Below, piece after piece: positions 31,237 to 39,346 of a stretch of DNA of 41,890 nt. Source of the stretch: Minisyncoccota bacterium (lineage in GTDB: Bacteria > Patescibacteriota > Minisyncoccia > Phycocordibacterales > UBA918). Made by a program: the position numbers and the translations under genes. The notes beneath the pieces are model-generated. The model had not been told where the DNA came from and made no database searches. It saw nothing but the letters and a program-made list of their open reading frames with translations. Position 1 is the stretch's first letter, and every line of letters starts with the position of its first letter. The DNA lies in NCBI GenBank assembly GCA_022841645.1, contig JALHRC010000010.1, positions 1-41,890 on the forward strand, given 5' to 3'.

Positions 31237-31641
31237 ATGAAAACAGACAAACAGCTTAGGGATGATAACCCAGAACTCTACAGGGTAGCTCGAGAAGGTG
31301 GTACTGAAGCTCCGGGTAGTAGTGAGCTATTACACGCCGATAAAGAAGGTATGTTTCGCTGTGCAGTGTGTAACGCCGCGTTATTTGACGGGGAAACAAA
31401 GTTTGACTCCGGCACCGGATGGCCAAGCTTCACTGATCCAGTAAGTAAAGACGCCATTAAGTATATTGACGATGATAGTCATGGCATGCGTCGTACAGAA
31501 GTGCGCTGCGCTAACTGTGACGCACATCTTGGACATGTGTTCCCAGACGGTCCTGAGCGTACTGGCGATGGTGAAAGAGACTTTGGTCGTCATGATAGAT
31601 ACTGTATTAACGGTGTTTGTCTCGATCATCAAGCCAGTTAG
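31237..31641 (+). CDS. msrB: Peptide-methionine (R)-S-oxide reductase
   Basis: A 134-aa repair enzyme reducing the R epimer of methionine sulfoxide in proteins. Two zinc CxxC pairs (42-45, 91-94), the substrate block [10 protein letters not shown] (56-65) and catalytic C123 in RYCIN are present. The usual RYCINSASL end is RYCINGVCL here, giving an extra Cys at 128 that might resolve the sulfenic acid. Full length. It starts a tight operon with the AhpD-like gene (3-base gap) and msrA (18-base gap). Confidence 0.96.
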   Translation: MKTDKQLRDDNPELYRVAREGGTEAPGSSELLHADKEGMFRCAVCNAALFDGETKFDSGTGWPSFTDPVSKDAIKYIDDDSHGMRRTEVRCANCDAHLGHVFPDGPERTGDGERDFGRHDRYCINGVCLDHQAS

Positions 31642-31644
31642 TTT

Positions 31645-32112
31645 ATGGAAGAAAAGACTATTTCCTTCAAAGACTCTCGCTTTAATCCGGACGATATTCC
31701 CTTCCATGACTTTGCTAAGGCGATGGCTAAAGCGTACGGCTTTAATGCTGATTTGCCGGTTGATACGCAGATAGCCCAACTAACTCGTTTACGAGTCGCT
31801 CAAAAAAATCAGTGTTCGTACTGTGTGATCCTTCACACTGAAAAAGCGCGGGAGGCTGGCATTCATTCAGCCAAGATTGATGGAATTAGTGCTTGGGTAA
31901 CGAGCAGACTATATACCGAAAAGGAGCGAGCTGTCCTCACCTACTCCGATGCGTTGTGTAAAGGGTACGATGATAACTTCCAAGAGAAACATGATGCCTT
32001 AGCCAAGTTTTATTCTACGAAAGACATTGCAACATTCGCCGCTATCATCATTAATATGAACGTGTGGACACGTTTGAAATTAGCACAGGGTGCAACGCCT
32101 GAATTTGATTAA
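31645..32112 (+). CDS. AhpD-like alkylhydroperoxidase (carboxymuconolactone decarboxylase family)
   Basis: A 155-aa all-helical protein with the AhpD active site CSYCVILH (C57, C60, H64) and the helix motif ERAVLTYSDALCKG typical of this fold. AhpD-type enzymes use the Cys pair to reduce peroxides or peroxiredoxin. Sandwiched between msrB and msrA, so an oxidative-stress role is well supported by context. The physiological electron donor is unknown. Confidence 0.9.
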   Translation: MEEKTISFKDSRFNPDDIPFHDFAKAMAKAYGFNADLPVDTQIAQLTRLRVAQKNQCSYCVILHTEKAREAGIHSAKIDGISAWVTSRLYTEKERAVLTYSDALCKGYDDNFQEKHDALAKFYSTKDIATFAAIIINMNVWTRLKLAQGATPEFD

Positions 32113-32130
32113 AAGATAACCAACATAGAC

Positions 32131-32640
32131 ATGGAAAAGAACTACAAAAAAGCAGTACTAGCAGGAGGGTGTTTCTGGGGACTGGAAGACCTCATCCGTG
32201 AGCAGCCAGGCGTGATTGACACCGAAGTTGGGTACACTGGCGGTCAAAATGAAAACCCAACCTATCGAAATCATCCAGGTCACGCAGAAGCGGTTGAGAT
32301 TACTTACGATCCAACAAAGACAAGTTACAAGAAATTGCTTGACTTCTTCTTCCAGATTCATAATCCAACGACACTCAATCAACAGGGAAACGATCGTGGA
32401 TCGAGTTACCGCAGCGCTATCTTTTTCGCCAATGACGAAGAGAAAGCGATTGCCGAAGAAATGATCGACATCGTCAATGAGTCTGAACGTTGGTCAGATC
32501 CGGTGGTGACTACTCTTGAACCACAAGGACGTTTCTGGGTGGCTGAGGACTACCACCAAGATTATCTGGTAAACAACCCTGGAGGCTATACCTGTCATTC
32601 AATCTACTTTGATAGTTATCTAACTCCGGAAGAAGCATAA
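32131..32640 (+). CDS. msrA: Peptide-methionine (S)-S-oxide reductase
   Basis: A 169-aa enzyme reducing the S epimer of methionine sulfoxide. The catalytic AGGCFWG (11-17, nucleophile C14), [27 protein letters not shown] and [11 protein letters not shown] blocks are all present. No C-terminal resolving Cys beyond the core is obvious, except the Cys in YTCHS. Last gene of the operon, followed by a strong terminator. Confidence 0.96.
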   Translation: MEKNYKKAVLAGGCFWGLEDLIREQPGVIDTEVGYTGGQNENPTYRNHPGHAEAVEITYDPTKTSYKKLLDFFFQIHNPTTLNQQGNDRGSSYRSAIFFANDEEKAIAEEMIDIVNESERWSDPVVTTLEPQGRFWVAEDYHQDYLVNNPGGYTCHSIYFDSYLTPEEA

Positions 32641-32682
32641 AACAAACAGCGTGCGGCCTCCAGCCGCACGCTGTTTGTTTTA
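32641..32682 (+). terminator. Intrinsic terminator of the msr operon
   Basis: A perfect 17-bp stem (32641-32657 with 32663-32679) around a CTCCA loop, ending in TTTGTTTT, directly after the msrA stop. Confidence 0.9.
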
Positions 32683-32691
32683 CAAATACAC

Positions 32692-32697
32692 TATAGT
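32692..32697 (+). promoter_or_regulatory. -10 box before the 137-aa gene and selO
   Basis: TATAGT, 11 bases before the ATG at 32709; short or no leader. Confidence 0.4.
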
Positions 32698-32708
32698 AAA
32701 ATCACCCT

Positions 32709-33122
32709 ATGAACGAACAAAATAATACTTTCAATGAATTCTGTGCTTGTCTTCTAGACGACAAAGGGGCGCGCGAGCAAACCCCAACTTGGGTACGAGA
32801 ACAACTTGAGAACGGGCTTGAACTGAGCGATTTACTCGAACAAATAAAAAATGTAGCTGAAGAGTATCCACATTGGGGGCTACACGCCGTGGCGGCCATT
32901 GTGGATTTGGGTGACGATCCAGACAGTCCAATAAATCTCCATGATCACGAAAACACGAGTGATGACGCTGACAACTACGATCCACAAGACAATATGCACG
33001 AGGAACTTGAACAAACCGCTAATTATCTCTGGGCATTGTTACAAGAAAATAATAACGAGGCCTTCGACACGTCTACTCACCAAGAACTCTACGACAATAT
33101 CATTCAGGCGCTGGCTCGTTAA
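32709..33122 (+). CDS. Acidic hypothetical protein upstream of selO
   Basis: A 137-aa soluble, strongly acidic protein (DDPDSPINLHDHENTSDDADNYDPQDN in the middle, given here only as a region near 72-98) with helical ends. It lies 3 bases before selO and is certainly co-transcribed with it. I recognise no family; a SelO partner or substrate is a reasonable but untested idea. Confidence 0.65.
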   Translation: MNEQNNTFNEFCACLLDDKGAREQTPTWVREQLENGLELSDLLEQIKNVAEEYPHWGLHAVAAIVDLGDDPDSPINLHDHENTSDDADNYDPQDNMHEELEQTANYLWALLQENNNEAFDTSTHQELYDNIIQALAR

Positions 33123-33125
33123 ACT

Positions 33126-34673
33126 ATGCCAGAGCTTACTATCAAACCAACTTTCATAAAACAACTAACAGGAGATCCTGAAACAGAGAACTACCCTCGG
33201 CCAGTTGCGGAGTTTTTCACGTATGTACATCCAGCACACCCCGGCGACCCGACGCTTCATCATCATATTTCTGAACTCAGTGATGAGCTGCGGCTTGACT
33301 CCAATGACTCATCCTTTCTAGATTATGTGAGTGGATTGTCAGCATTACCAGATTATCGACCTTGGGCCATGAACTACGCCGGTCATCAGTTTGGTAACTG
33401 GGCTGGTCAGCTTGGTGATGGTCGAGCAATAAATATTGCTGAACTTGAAGGCAAGACACAATTTTGGACCGTACAGCTAAAAGGAGCCGGGTTAACCCCC
33501 TACTCACGCGGGGCAGATGGTAAAGCAGTACTTCGTTCCTCTATTCGGGAATATCTCTGCGCTGAAGCGATGCATCATTTAGGAATTCCGACCACTCGTT
33601 CTTTAGCACTCGTCACAACTGGAGACAAAGTTTTGCGAGACGTACTCAACGATGGACACCCAGCACACGAACCAGGCGCGATTGTAACAAGAGCAGCGGA
33701 GAGTTTTATACGTTTTGGTAACTTTGAGCTGTTTGCAAGTCGTGGTGATAAGGAGCGATTGCAGGAACTACTGGACTTTACCATCACTACTCATTTTCCA
33801 AACCTGACCAATTGTAGTGACAATGTCTATCTTGCGCTTTATGAAGAAGTGGTAAACCGAACAATAGAACTGATGGTTGAATGGGAACGGGTTGGTTTTG
33901 TTCATGGTGTCATGAATACCGATAACATGTCTATACTAGGTTTGACAATTGATTACGGCCCGTACGGCTGGCTAGATGCCTTCGATCCAGACTGGACGCC
34001 GAATACTACCGATAACCAATTCCGTCGCTATCGGTTCGGAAATCAGTCAGATATTGCCTACTGGAATCTCCGACAACTTGGACGAGCTTTGGCTCTAGCT
34101 ATTGGTGATGCAGACAGTGTTCAGACCACCTTACATAAATATCACGAACGTTTTGCCACCGATCGAGAAACCATGTATCGAAACAAGCTTGGTCTAGAAA
34201 CCACACAAGATACTGACGCCGAGCTAATCGCGTCGGTGCTCACCTTACTTGAAGAACAACCACTTGATATGACCAGATTCTGGCGACATCTATCTCAATT
34301 CGATGAAACATCTCCAGGGAATCATTTATCACTTATCACCGATGATGCTTACACTGTAGTGTCCGAAACAGATAAAACTAAGTGGCTTGACTGGCTAGAT
34401 ACATACGCTGCAAGATTACGTACAGAGGCCATCTCTCAGTCTGAAAGAGCGGCTCTAATGAATAAAGTCAACCCGAAATATGTCTTTCGTAATTACATTG
34501 CTAGTCAAGTAATCGAAGCGGCCGAAAACGATGACTATACTTTGTTTCGAACTGTCTATGAGTTACTAAAACATCCATATGATGAACAGACTGAACACGA
34601 GATATGGTTTCAAAAACAACCTGCGTGGGCCAGAGATAGAATCGGTTGTTCGCAGCTATCATGTAGTTCTTAA
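33126..34673 (+). CDS. selO: SelO/YdiU family protein adenylyltransferase
   Basis: A 515-aa pseudokinase-fold enzyme that transfers AMP to Ser, Thr or Tyr of proteins, known from E. coli to respond to oxidative stress. Hallmarks: YAGHQFGNWAGQLGDGRA near 80, QLKGAGLTPYSRGADGKAVLRSSIREYLC near 117-145, the HGVMNTDNMSILG metal-binding segment and NPKYVFRNY near 445. It ends CSQLSCSS; the C-terminal Cys is the position of selenocysteine in animal SelO. Complete length. Follows the msr operon, fitting a redox-stress context. Confidence 0.95.
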   Translation: MPELTIKPTFIKQLTGDPETENYPRPVAEFFTYVHPAHPGDPTLHHHISELSDELRLDSNDSSFLDYVSGLSALPDYRPWAMNYAGHQFGNWAGQLGDGRAINIAELEGKTQFWTVQLKGAGLTPYSRGADGKAVLRSSIREYLCAEAMHHLGIPTTRSLALVTTGDKVLRDVLNDGHPAHEPGAIVTRAAESFIRFGNFELFASRGDKERLQELLDFTITTHFPNLTNCSDNVYLALYEEVVNRTIELMVEWERVGFVHGVMNTDNMSILGLTIDYGPYGWLDAFDPDWTPNTTDNQFRRYRFGNQSDIAYWNLRQLGRALALAIGDADSVQTTLHKYHERFATDRETMYRNKLGLETTQDTDAELIASVLTLLEEQPLDMTRFWRHLSQFDETSPGNHLSLITDDAYTVVSETDKTKWLDWLDTYAARLRTEAISQSERAALMNKVNPKYVFRNYIASQVIEAAENDDYTLFRTVYELLKHPYDEQTEHEIWFQKQPAWARDRIGCSQLSCSS

Positions 34674-35275
34674 GTGGGACTCTTCTCAGGCCAGGTTTTA
34701 AAAGTTCCATCACGGAGCGTCCAAACTGGTAGTGATGTATCACCGAATTCACCAACCGCTTTTACCACTACATCCCAATCAGTCGGAGCCCGTTCATCTT
34801 CATTAGTGCTGGAGCGATAGTGTGTTATTAACTTCACTGGTACCACTCCACGACCTGCGATTACTTTTCGACCGCCTGGCGACCAAGCCGCAGCGGCTAA
34901 ATAATTTGCCGCCGAAGAATGAGCAACAATAATCTTATCTCTAAATGTTTTGCTTAGGTCTACAGCCTGTAACATTTTTCGTAGTCGTTTATTGCCTCCG
35001 CCATGAATGATAATCACGTCTGCCCAGTGCACCTCCTCTACAAAACACTCTTCAGAAGCTAACGTATGTTCCACCTCACGATTTTGATTGAAATAGGGGT
35101 CGTACAACGTGCGATAGTTTTGATATTTTGTCTCCTCCTGGGCTTTGCTGGTGGCAAACATACACCATAAAACGTTTACCTTACTGTCAGTATCAGAAAA
35201 TATTTCCTTGGTATACGCAAGAATCTGATCACGGTAATGTGACAAGCAGCCAGAAACTAAAACGCACTTAGTCAT
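34670..35275 (-). CDS. Peptidase S51-like protein (dipeptidase E/cyanophycinase fold)
   Basis: A 201-aa protein from MTKCVLVSGCLSHY. HGGGN (about 80) and the nucleophile elbow AHSSAANYL (about 105) match the S51 pattern, in which Ser, His and Glu/Asp form the active site; YRSSTNEDERAPTDW follows. S51 enzymes cleave Asp-X dipeptides or cyanophycin. The upstream frame overlaps ogt and lacks family sequence, so the start at 35275 is preferred (8-base overlap with ogt). Its stop interlocks with that of selO in TTAA. Confidence 0.75.
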   Translation of the reverse strand: MTKCVLVSGCLSHYRDQILAYTKEIFSDTDSKVNVLWCMFATSKAQEETKYQNYRTLYDPYFNQNREVEHTLASEECFVEEVHWADVIIIHGGGNKRLRKMLQAVDLSKTFRDKIIVAHSSAANYLAAAAWSPGGRKVIAGRGVVPVKLITHYRSSTNEDERAPTDWDVVVKAVGEFGDTSLPVWTLRDGTFKTWPEKSPT

Positions 35276-35792
35276 GATTATGTTTGTTATCGATTTTAGT
35301 TTCATGATCAAGTAACCACTGTTTGAGGTCAGTTTCTCCAGCAAAACCGGCTAATTGACCCCTTGAGTCAATCACTCGATGACACGGTACGACAGTCGGC
35401 AATGGGTTTTGATTGTTAACTGAACCAACTGATCTTGCTTTCTTTTTATCGGCCACTTTCTCAGTTTGTTCGTCGTACGGCACAGTGCATAGGTTTTCCC
35501 CAGCTAATTTTTTGAAATCAATCCTGCGTGGATCAACGAGTAAACCAAACTCTTTTCGGTCTTTAGTAAAACACCCACGTAACTGAGTGGCTGTTTGTTG
35601 CAAGACAATATTCTCGTTTTCAGTCACATCTTTTATCTCGGCCGTCAGTTTACGCTCAGCCGGATTGTGGATGTGTTCATCCGTTTGACTGTAGGCAAGA
35701 TCCCAGTAGATAGATATCAGCGTCTCATCGCTAGCTGGTAAGCCCAGCCTGCCAAACGGAATGTCTAAGTAAGTGCGGTAAATAGTTTCCAT
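35268..35792 (-). CDS. ogt: Methylated-DNA-protein-cysteine methyltransferase
   Basis: A 174-aa suicide DNA-repair protein that moves the methyl group of O6-methylguanine to its own Cys. The active site PCHRV is at 136-140 (C137), preceded by an Asn-rich NNQNPLP hinge and followed by LAGFAGETDLKQWLLDHE, both typical. The N-terminal domain is of the usual length. An AlkA remnant lies directly upstream on the same strand, so a former ada-like ogt-alkA pair is likely. Confidence 0.93.
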   Translation of the reverse strand: METIYRTYLDIPFGRLGLPASDETLISIYWDLAYSQTDEHIHNPAERKLTAEIKDVTENENIVLQQTATQLRGCFTKDRKEFGLLVDPRRIDFKKLAGENLCTVPYDEQTEKVADKKKARSVGSVNNQNPLPTVVPCHRVIDSRGQLAGFAGETDLKQWLLDHETKIDNKHNHD

Positions 35793-36152
35793 ATACAGAA
35801 TCTAACTTGATAAAGAGTGCCATAGGAAGTGCATGGCGTAGGTTCGCCATGGTCGCCAATACTTGAAAATGTCTCTGTTTGGCTCTCAATTTTCAGGTGC
35901 ATGCTTCACTCCGAAGTTAGTGGTGAGGAACACATCAGGATCCTCCAGCCAGCGAACAGCCACGTACCCAGCCGCCCAAAGTCCCCCTCCATGATAATAC
36001 TATCGTAATTTATGAAAAATTAGACTTGACTTTGGTTAATTGACATTCTCCGTCAAAAGTATCTCTTTCAGAAAACGAATGGGATTGTGGTAAGCTTTCT
36101 GTATTATAAAGTTATTGAGACATAATATATTAGTATTGATAAGTTTAAAGAT
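35793..36152. other. Gap with alkA remnant and promoter region
   Basis: Contains the AlkA remnant (35802-35990). The remainder is AT-rich with short inverted repeats (TTGAC..GTCAA near 36040-36056) and presumably holds the promoter of the SnoaL-like gene; no clear -10/-35 pair could be fixed. Confidence 0.5.
35802..35990 (-). pseudogene. C-terminal remnant of AlkA-type 3-methyladenine DNA glycosylase
   Basis: A single minus-strand frame of 63 codons reads as the end of AlkA: GLWAAGYVAVRWLEDPDVF, then NFGVKHAPEN, an in-frame TGA (35886-35888), then FKYWRPWRTYAMHFLWHSL and a TAG. The first part matches the helix carrying the catalytic Asp (usually WTAxYxAMRALGDPDAF), the last part the conserved RPWRSYA..LW end. 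The N-terminal ~75% is missing. The gene is dead by truncation plus a nonsense codon. It adjoins ogt, its usual functional partner in alkylation repair. Confidence 0.75.
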
Positions 36153-36509
36153 ATGAATATTAAAGAAAGAAATGATGCACTTAACGAGCTAGTAAAAAAG
36201 GGTGAAATCGTTGCTGCTGTAGAACAGTTTTTTGCTGAAGACGTAAAAACCTTTGATTACGGCGGTTCAAAAACTGAATCTAAAGCTGAGATGGTGGATA
36301 AAATGAAAAGTTTTGCTGGTAACATTGAAACAGTTCATGAAATTACTTTTCATGGATCCTGGGTTGAAGATGATACTAGTATCTCAGATTTCCATTTCCG
36401 ATTCACCATGAAAGATGGTTCAAAGATTGATTGGCACGAGTTAATAAAAAGGACGTGGAACACTGATTCAGGAATGGTTATTGCTGAAGAATACTTCCAG
36501 GCAATTTAG
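36153..36509 (+). CDS. SnoaL/NTF2-like fold protein
   Basis: A 118-aa cone-fold protein: helix (NIKERNDALNELVKKGEIVAAVEQFFAED split over 2-32), then strands VKTFDYGGS, helix EMVDKMKSFAG, and the sheet ISDFHFRFTMKDG, TDSGMVIAEEYF. This is the SnoaL-like layout used by small enzymes and binding proteins. No catalytic set can be fixed. Monocistronic with a bidirectional terminator behind it. Confidence 0.75.
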   Translation: MNIKERNDALNELVKKGEIVAAVEQFFAEDVKTFDYGGSKTESKAEMVDKMKSFAGNIETVHEITFHGSWVEDDTSISDFHFRFTMKDGSKIDWHELIKRTWNTDSGMVIAEEYFQAI

Positions 36510-36516
36510 GCATGAT

Positions 36517-36558
36517 GTGTAACAAAAAACCTACCAACTGGTAGGTTTTTTGTTACAC
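36517..36558. terminator. Bidirectional terminator
   Basis: Perfect 19-bp stem (36517-36535 with 36540-36558) with A6 in the left arm and T6 in the right, between two convergent genes. Confidence 0.88.
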
Positions 36559-36559
36559 C

Positions 36560-37153
36560 TTAGGATAATAATCGTGCAATTTCTCGTCGTAGCTTTGGCA
36601 ATACTTCCTTATCAAACCAAGGGTTCTTTTTTTGCCAAATTTGATTACGAGGAGAAGGATGTGGTAGTACCATAATACCGTTTTTTAAATGTTTTCTATA
36701 CTCCTTTATTGTGTCAGTTACTGAGACTGGGGTCTCCATCAGATAGTATTTTTGAGCGTATTGACCAATTAGTATCTTTAACCGAATCTCAGGCATGAGC
36801 GCAAGTATCTGAGCGTGCCACTTCTTCGCAAATTCGGTACGTGGCGGCAAATCACCGCTTTTACCAGTACCCGGAAAATAAAAATCCATTGGCAAGAAAG
36901 AAAACAGTGATTGATCGTAAAATGTCTCACGATCAACCCCAATCCAGTCTCGCAGTCGGTCGCCACTACGATCATCCCACGGGACACCGCCTTCTTGAGC
37001 TTTTCTTCCAGGAGCTTGTCCAATGATGACAATCTTTGCTTGTGGATGTGCCGAATAGACTGGCTCCCAGCCTTTTTGGGTGTATTGAGCGTTCATTTTG
37101 TCTTCGACAATTGCTCTAAAGATTTTGGTAAGTTGTTGAGATGAGTTAGGCAT
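36560..37153 (-). CDS. Uracil-DNA glycosylase superfamily protein
   Basis: A 197-aa protein of the UDG fold. Motif 1 is GQAPGRKAQEGGVPWDDRSG (45-64), close to the GEAPG/GqdPy loops that activate water; motif 2 HPSPRN is at about 166-171. The pattern matches the branch often annotated as uracil-DNA glycosylase family with LPHPSPRN, which may prefer uracil or other deaminated bases. No Fe-S cysteines of family 4 are seen. Substrate uncertain. Fits the repair genes nearby. Confidence 0.85.
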   Translation of the reverse strand: MPNSSQQLTKIFRAIVEDKMNAQYTQKGWEPVYSAHPQAKIVIIGQAPGRKAQEGGVPWDDRSGDRLRDWIGVDRETFYDQSLFSFLPMDFYFPGTGKSGDLPPRTEFAKKWHAQILALMPEIRLKILIGQYAQKYYLMETPVSVTDTIKEYRKHLKNGIMVLPHPSPRNQIWQKKNPWFDKEVLPKLRREIARLLS

Positions 37154-37185
37154 GTGTTGGAAAGAGAGTTGCTACAACTGAGCGT

Positions 37186-37593
37186 TTATGTAGACGGCAG
37201 CGCCGATTTTAGTTTTCTAATTAAAGACACAGGTTCGTAACAGTCAGCGATTCGTTCGATAATATCTTGCCCAGACCCGTCAACGACGCGTATGACCGGA
37301 TTATTCCAGGCCGGTTCGTTATATCGCTGTAAAATTTCCACATCACTACCTGGTCGATTGTTATACACAGCCACTGGAATAAAGCTCTCCATTACGAACG
37401 CGATAAAGTCACCATTACTTAGTACGTTTTTACCAAAGTCAGTGCAGGTACGACAGCCAGGAATTTCTTGAAATAATAACAAGACTAGCTTACCGCTTTT
37501 ACCAGCGTCATCAAGGGCCGAGGAAAAGTCTCTTCGCCAGGGCACGAGACCTAGTTCCGGTGGGTTGTCACTAGAGGTGTTCTTGTTGAGCAT
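37186..37593 (-). CDS. Thioredoxin-like protein
   Basis: A 135-aa thioredoxin-fold protein with GCRTC (C47, C50) after a VLLLFQEIPG strand and a later NNPVIRVVDGSG cis-Pro region. It resembles thioredoxin_7/DUF255-type proteins rather than classical thioredoxin (WCGPC). No signal peptide. Thirty-two bases before the UDG-like gene start on the same strand, probably one unit. Confidence 0.72.
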   Translation of the reverse strand: MLNKNTSSDNPPELGLVPWRRDFSSALDDAGKSGKLVLLLFQEIPGCRTCTDFGKNVLSNGDFIAFVMESFIPVAVYNNRPGSDVEILQRYNEPAWNNPVIRVVDGSGQDIIERIADCYEPVSLIRKLKSALPST

Positions 37594-37653
37594 TATGTTT
37601 TCCTTACCACTCTAGGGTACACTATATTCATTATAACTGTAAATACGATTACC

Positions 37654-37938
37654 TTGGCCAAAGCATATTTTAATGATCAATTAATAGCCGACAGTACAAA
37701 CACGGTTAAACTTGAAGGTAACCACTATTTTCCTTGGGCGGCTGTAAACAAGGAACTTCTACAGCCAAATACAAAAACGACCGTCTGCCCCTGGAAAGGT
37801 ACCGCCAGTTACTACGATGTCGTAGTAGATGGCCAGGTAGCGACTGCAGCTGCGTGGGAATATAAATCTCCGAGTGATAGAGCGGCCGTCATCACTGGTC
37901 ATGTTGCGTTCTATGGTGACGTTACTGTAACTGACTAA
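37654..37938 (+). CDS. DUF427 family protein
   Basis: A 94-aa small beta-rich protein. FNDQLIADS, LEGNHYFPWAAVN, TTVCPWKGTASYYDVVV, AAWEYKSPSDRAAVITGHVAFYGDVTVTD is the DUF427 pattern, complete. Function of the family is unknown, with hints of redox or stress association. The best start is TTG at 37654, since the family N-terminus (AKAYFNDQ) begins there; a TATAAC at 37631-37636 may be the -10 box. Four bases separate it from zwf. Confidence 0.88.
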   Translation: MAKAYFNDQLIADSTNTVKLEGNHYFPWAAVNKELLQPNTKTTVCPWKGTASYYDVVVDGQVATAAAWEYKSPSDRAAVITGHVAFYGDVTVTD

Positions 37939-37942
37939 ATTA

Positions 37943-39346
37943 ATGGATATTTTAACTAAACAAGAAGCACCGATACAGCCGACCATATTTGTCATGCTTG
38001 GCGCGACCGGAGATCTCGCGGTCAAGAAATTATTCCCAGCCTTAGTTGAACTCACCAATACATGCGCCGGAGGAAATCCATTTCACTTTATTGCTGTGGC
38101 TCGCAAACCGTATTCGACTGCAGCATACCGTGACTGGTTGCTCCAAGAACTTGAACAGGTTGGTCTGCCAAAAGATATTGTCAACGCCTACATCAATCAC
38201 ATCACCTATATCTCTTGCGATGTGACACAGCTAGAAACAGTGACTGAAATACTAGATACAATAAAAAAGGTCGACCGCGAGCACGCGATCGTACACAACA
38301 AACTATATTACTTTGCCCTTCCGCCAGCTGTTACACAGGCGACTATTTCTGAGCTCATAAACCAAAATTTTGTGAGTCTTTGTGACAATCAGAACTCATT
38401 TACCAGAGTGTTCGTAGAGAAACCATACGGCACCGACCTGGCTTCAGCTAAGAAACTGGATCAATTACTATGTTCGTCACTCGATGAGTCACAAGTGTAT
38501 CGAGTTGACCATTATCTTGCAAAGACAACTGTAGATGACATCGTGCATACTCGAATACATGGCGACACTGGTATGCTCGCTTGGGACACAAAATCAATTG
38601 ATAGTATCGCCATAAACTTACTTGAAACTGAAACCGTCTATGATCGCATCGCGTTATATGATCAAATCGGTGCCTGGCGGGATGTGGGGCAAAATCATCT
38701 TCTTGAAATTTTTGCACTTCTCACTCTTGAGATGCCAAAACAATTGTCAGCCGAAACCATACGGTCTGCTCGAGCTACTGCACTCGAGCAATTACATGAT
38801 GCTCGCATCACTCACCTATCACGTGGTCAGTATGAGGGGTATATAACGCATGATGAAAAAAATCAGACTGAAACAGCTTTTGAGCTTGTGTTCACACTTC
38901 CCAATTCATCTTGGCACGCGACCAAGTTCGTACTACGGGGTGGTAAAGGGCTCGCAAAAGACGAATCCTCAGCAGTCATTACTTTTCGAGATAAGGAATC
39001 ATGCAGTTGTGCTGATAAAGATACTCATACTCACAAAAAAACCGTTACGTTTTCTTTTTTGCCGACCACGACTATCACTCTTAGCGACTTCAAGGTGTTC
39101 AACACTACAAGTAAAAGTGTCACACTTCATGATAAAAAAAACCTTGTTGCAGGCGATATTGGAACACCAGCCTTTACATCCGGCCTAGCCTACACAAACG
39201 TACTTCATGATGGTTTTCATGGAGACCAAACCAGATTTGTCAGTAGTCGTGAGGTAGAAGCCGCTTGGCTTTTTGCTGATCGTGTCCGGACAGCACTTTT
39301 AGATACCGAACTGCAAATATACCCCATCGGGGGTTCATTCAGTTAA
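37943..39346 (+). CDS. zwf: Glucose-6-phosphate 1-dehydrogenase
   Basis: A 467-aa enzyme of the oxidative pentose phosphate route, yielding NADPH. The dinucleotide loop GATGDLA (20-26), EKPYG (159-163), the substrate-binding RVDHYLAK (187-194, H190 and K194) and the following IALYDQIGAWRDVGQNHLLEI block are present. The canonical DHYLGKE reads DHYLAKT here. Length is slightly short (usual 480-510). NADPH from this step could feed the glutaredoxin/Msr genes around it. Its end overlaps the opposing oxidoreductase gene by 12 bases. Confidence 0.93.
   Translation: MDILTKQEAPIQPTIFVMLGATGDLAVKKLFPALVELTNTCAGGNPFHFIAVARKPYSTAAYRDWLLQELEQVGLPKDIVNAYINHITYISCDVTQLETVTEILDTIKKVDREHAIVHNKLYYFALPPAVTQATISELINQNFVSLCDNQNSFTRVFVEKPYGTDLASAKKLDQLLCSSLDESQVYRVDHYLAKTTVDDIVHTRIHGDTGMLAWDTKSIDSIAINLLETETVYDRIALYDQIGAWRDVGQNHLLEIFALLTLEMPKQLSAETIRSARATALEQLHDARITHLSRGQYEGYITHDEKNQTETAFELVFTLPNSSWHATKFVLRGGKGLAKDESSAVITFRDKESCSCADKDTHTHKKTVTFSFLPTTTITLSDFKVFNTTSKSVTLHDKKNLVAGDIGTPAFTSGLAYTNVLHDGFHGDQTRFVSSREVEAAWLFADRVRTALLDTELQIYPIGGSFS

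Noticed and set aside
35886-35888. TGA read as a sense codon (as in Gracilibacteria or SR1) or selenocysteine
   Set aside because: TGA acts as the natural stop in several overlaps (ATGA at 4440-4443 and 14945-14948), and the AlkA frame is already truncated, so a nonsense mutation is simpler.
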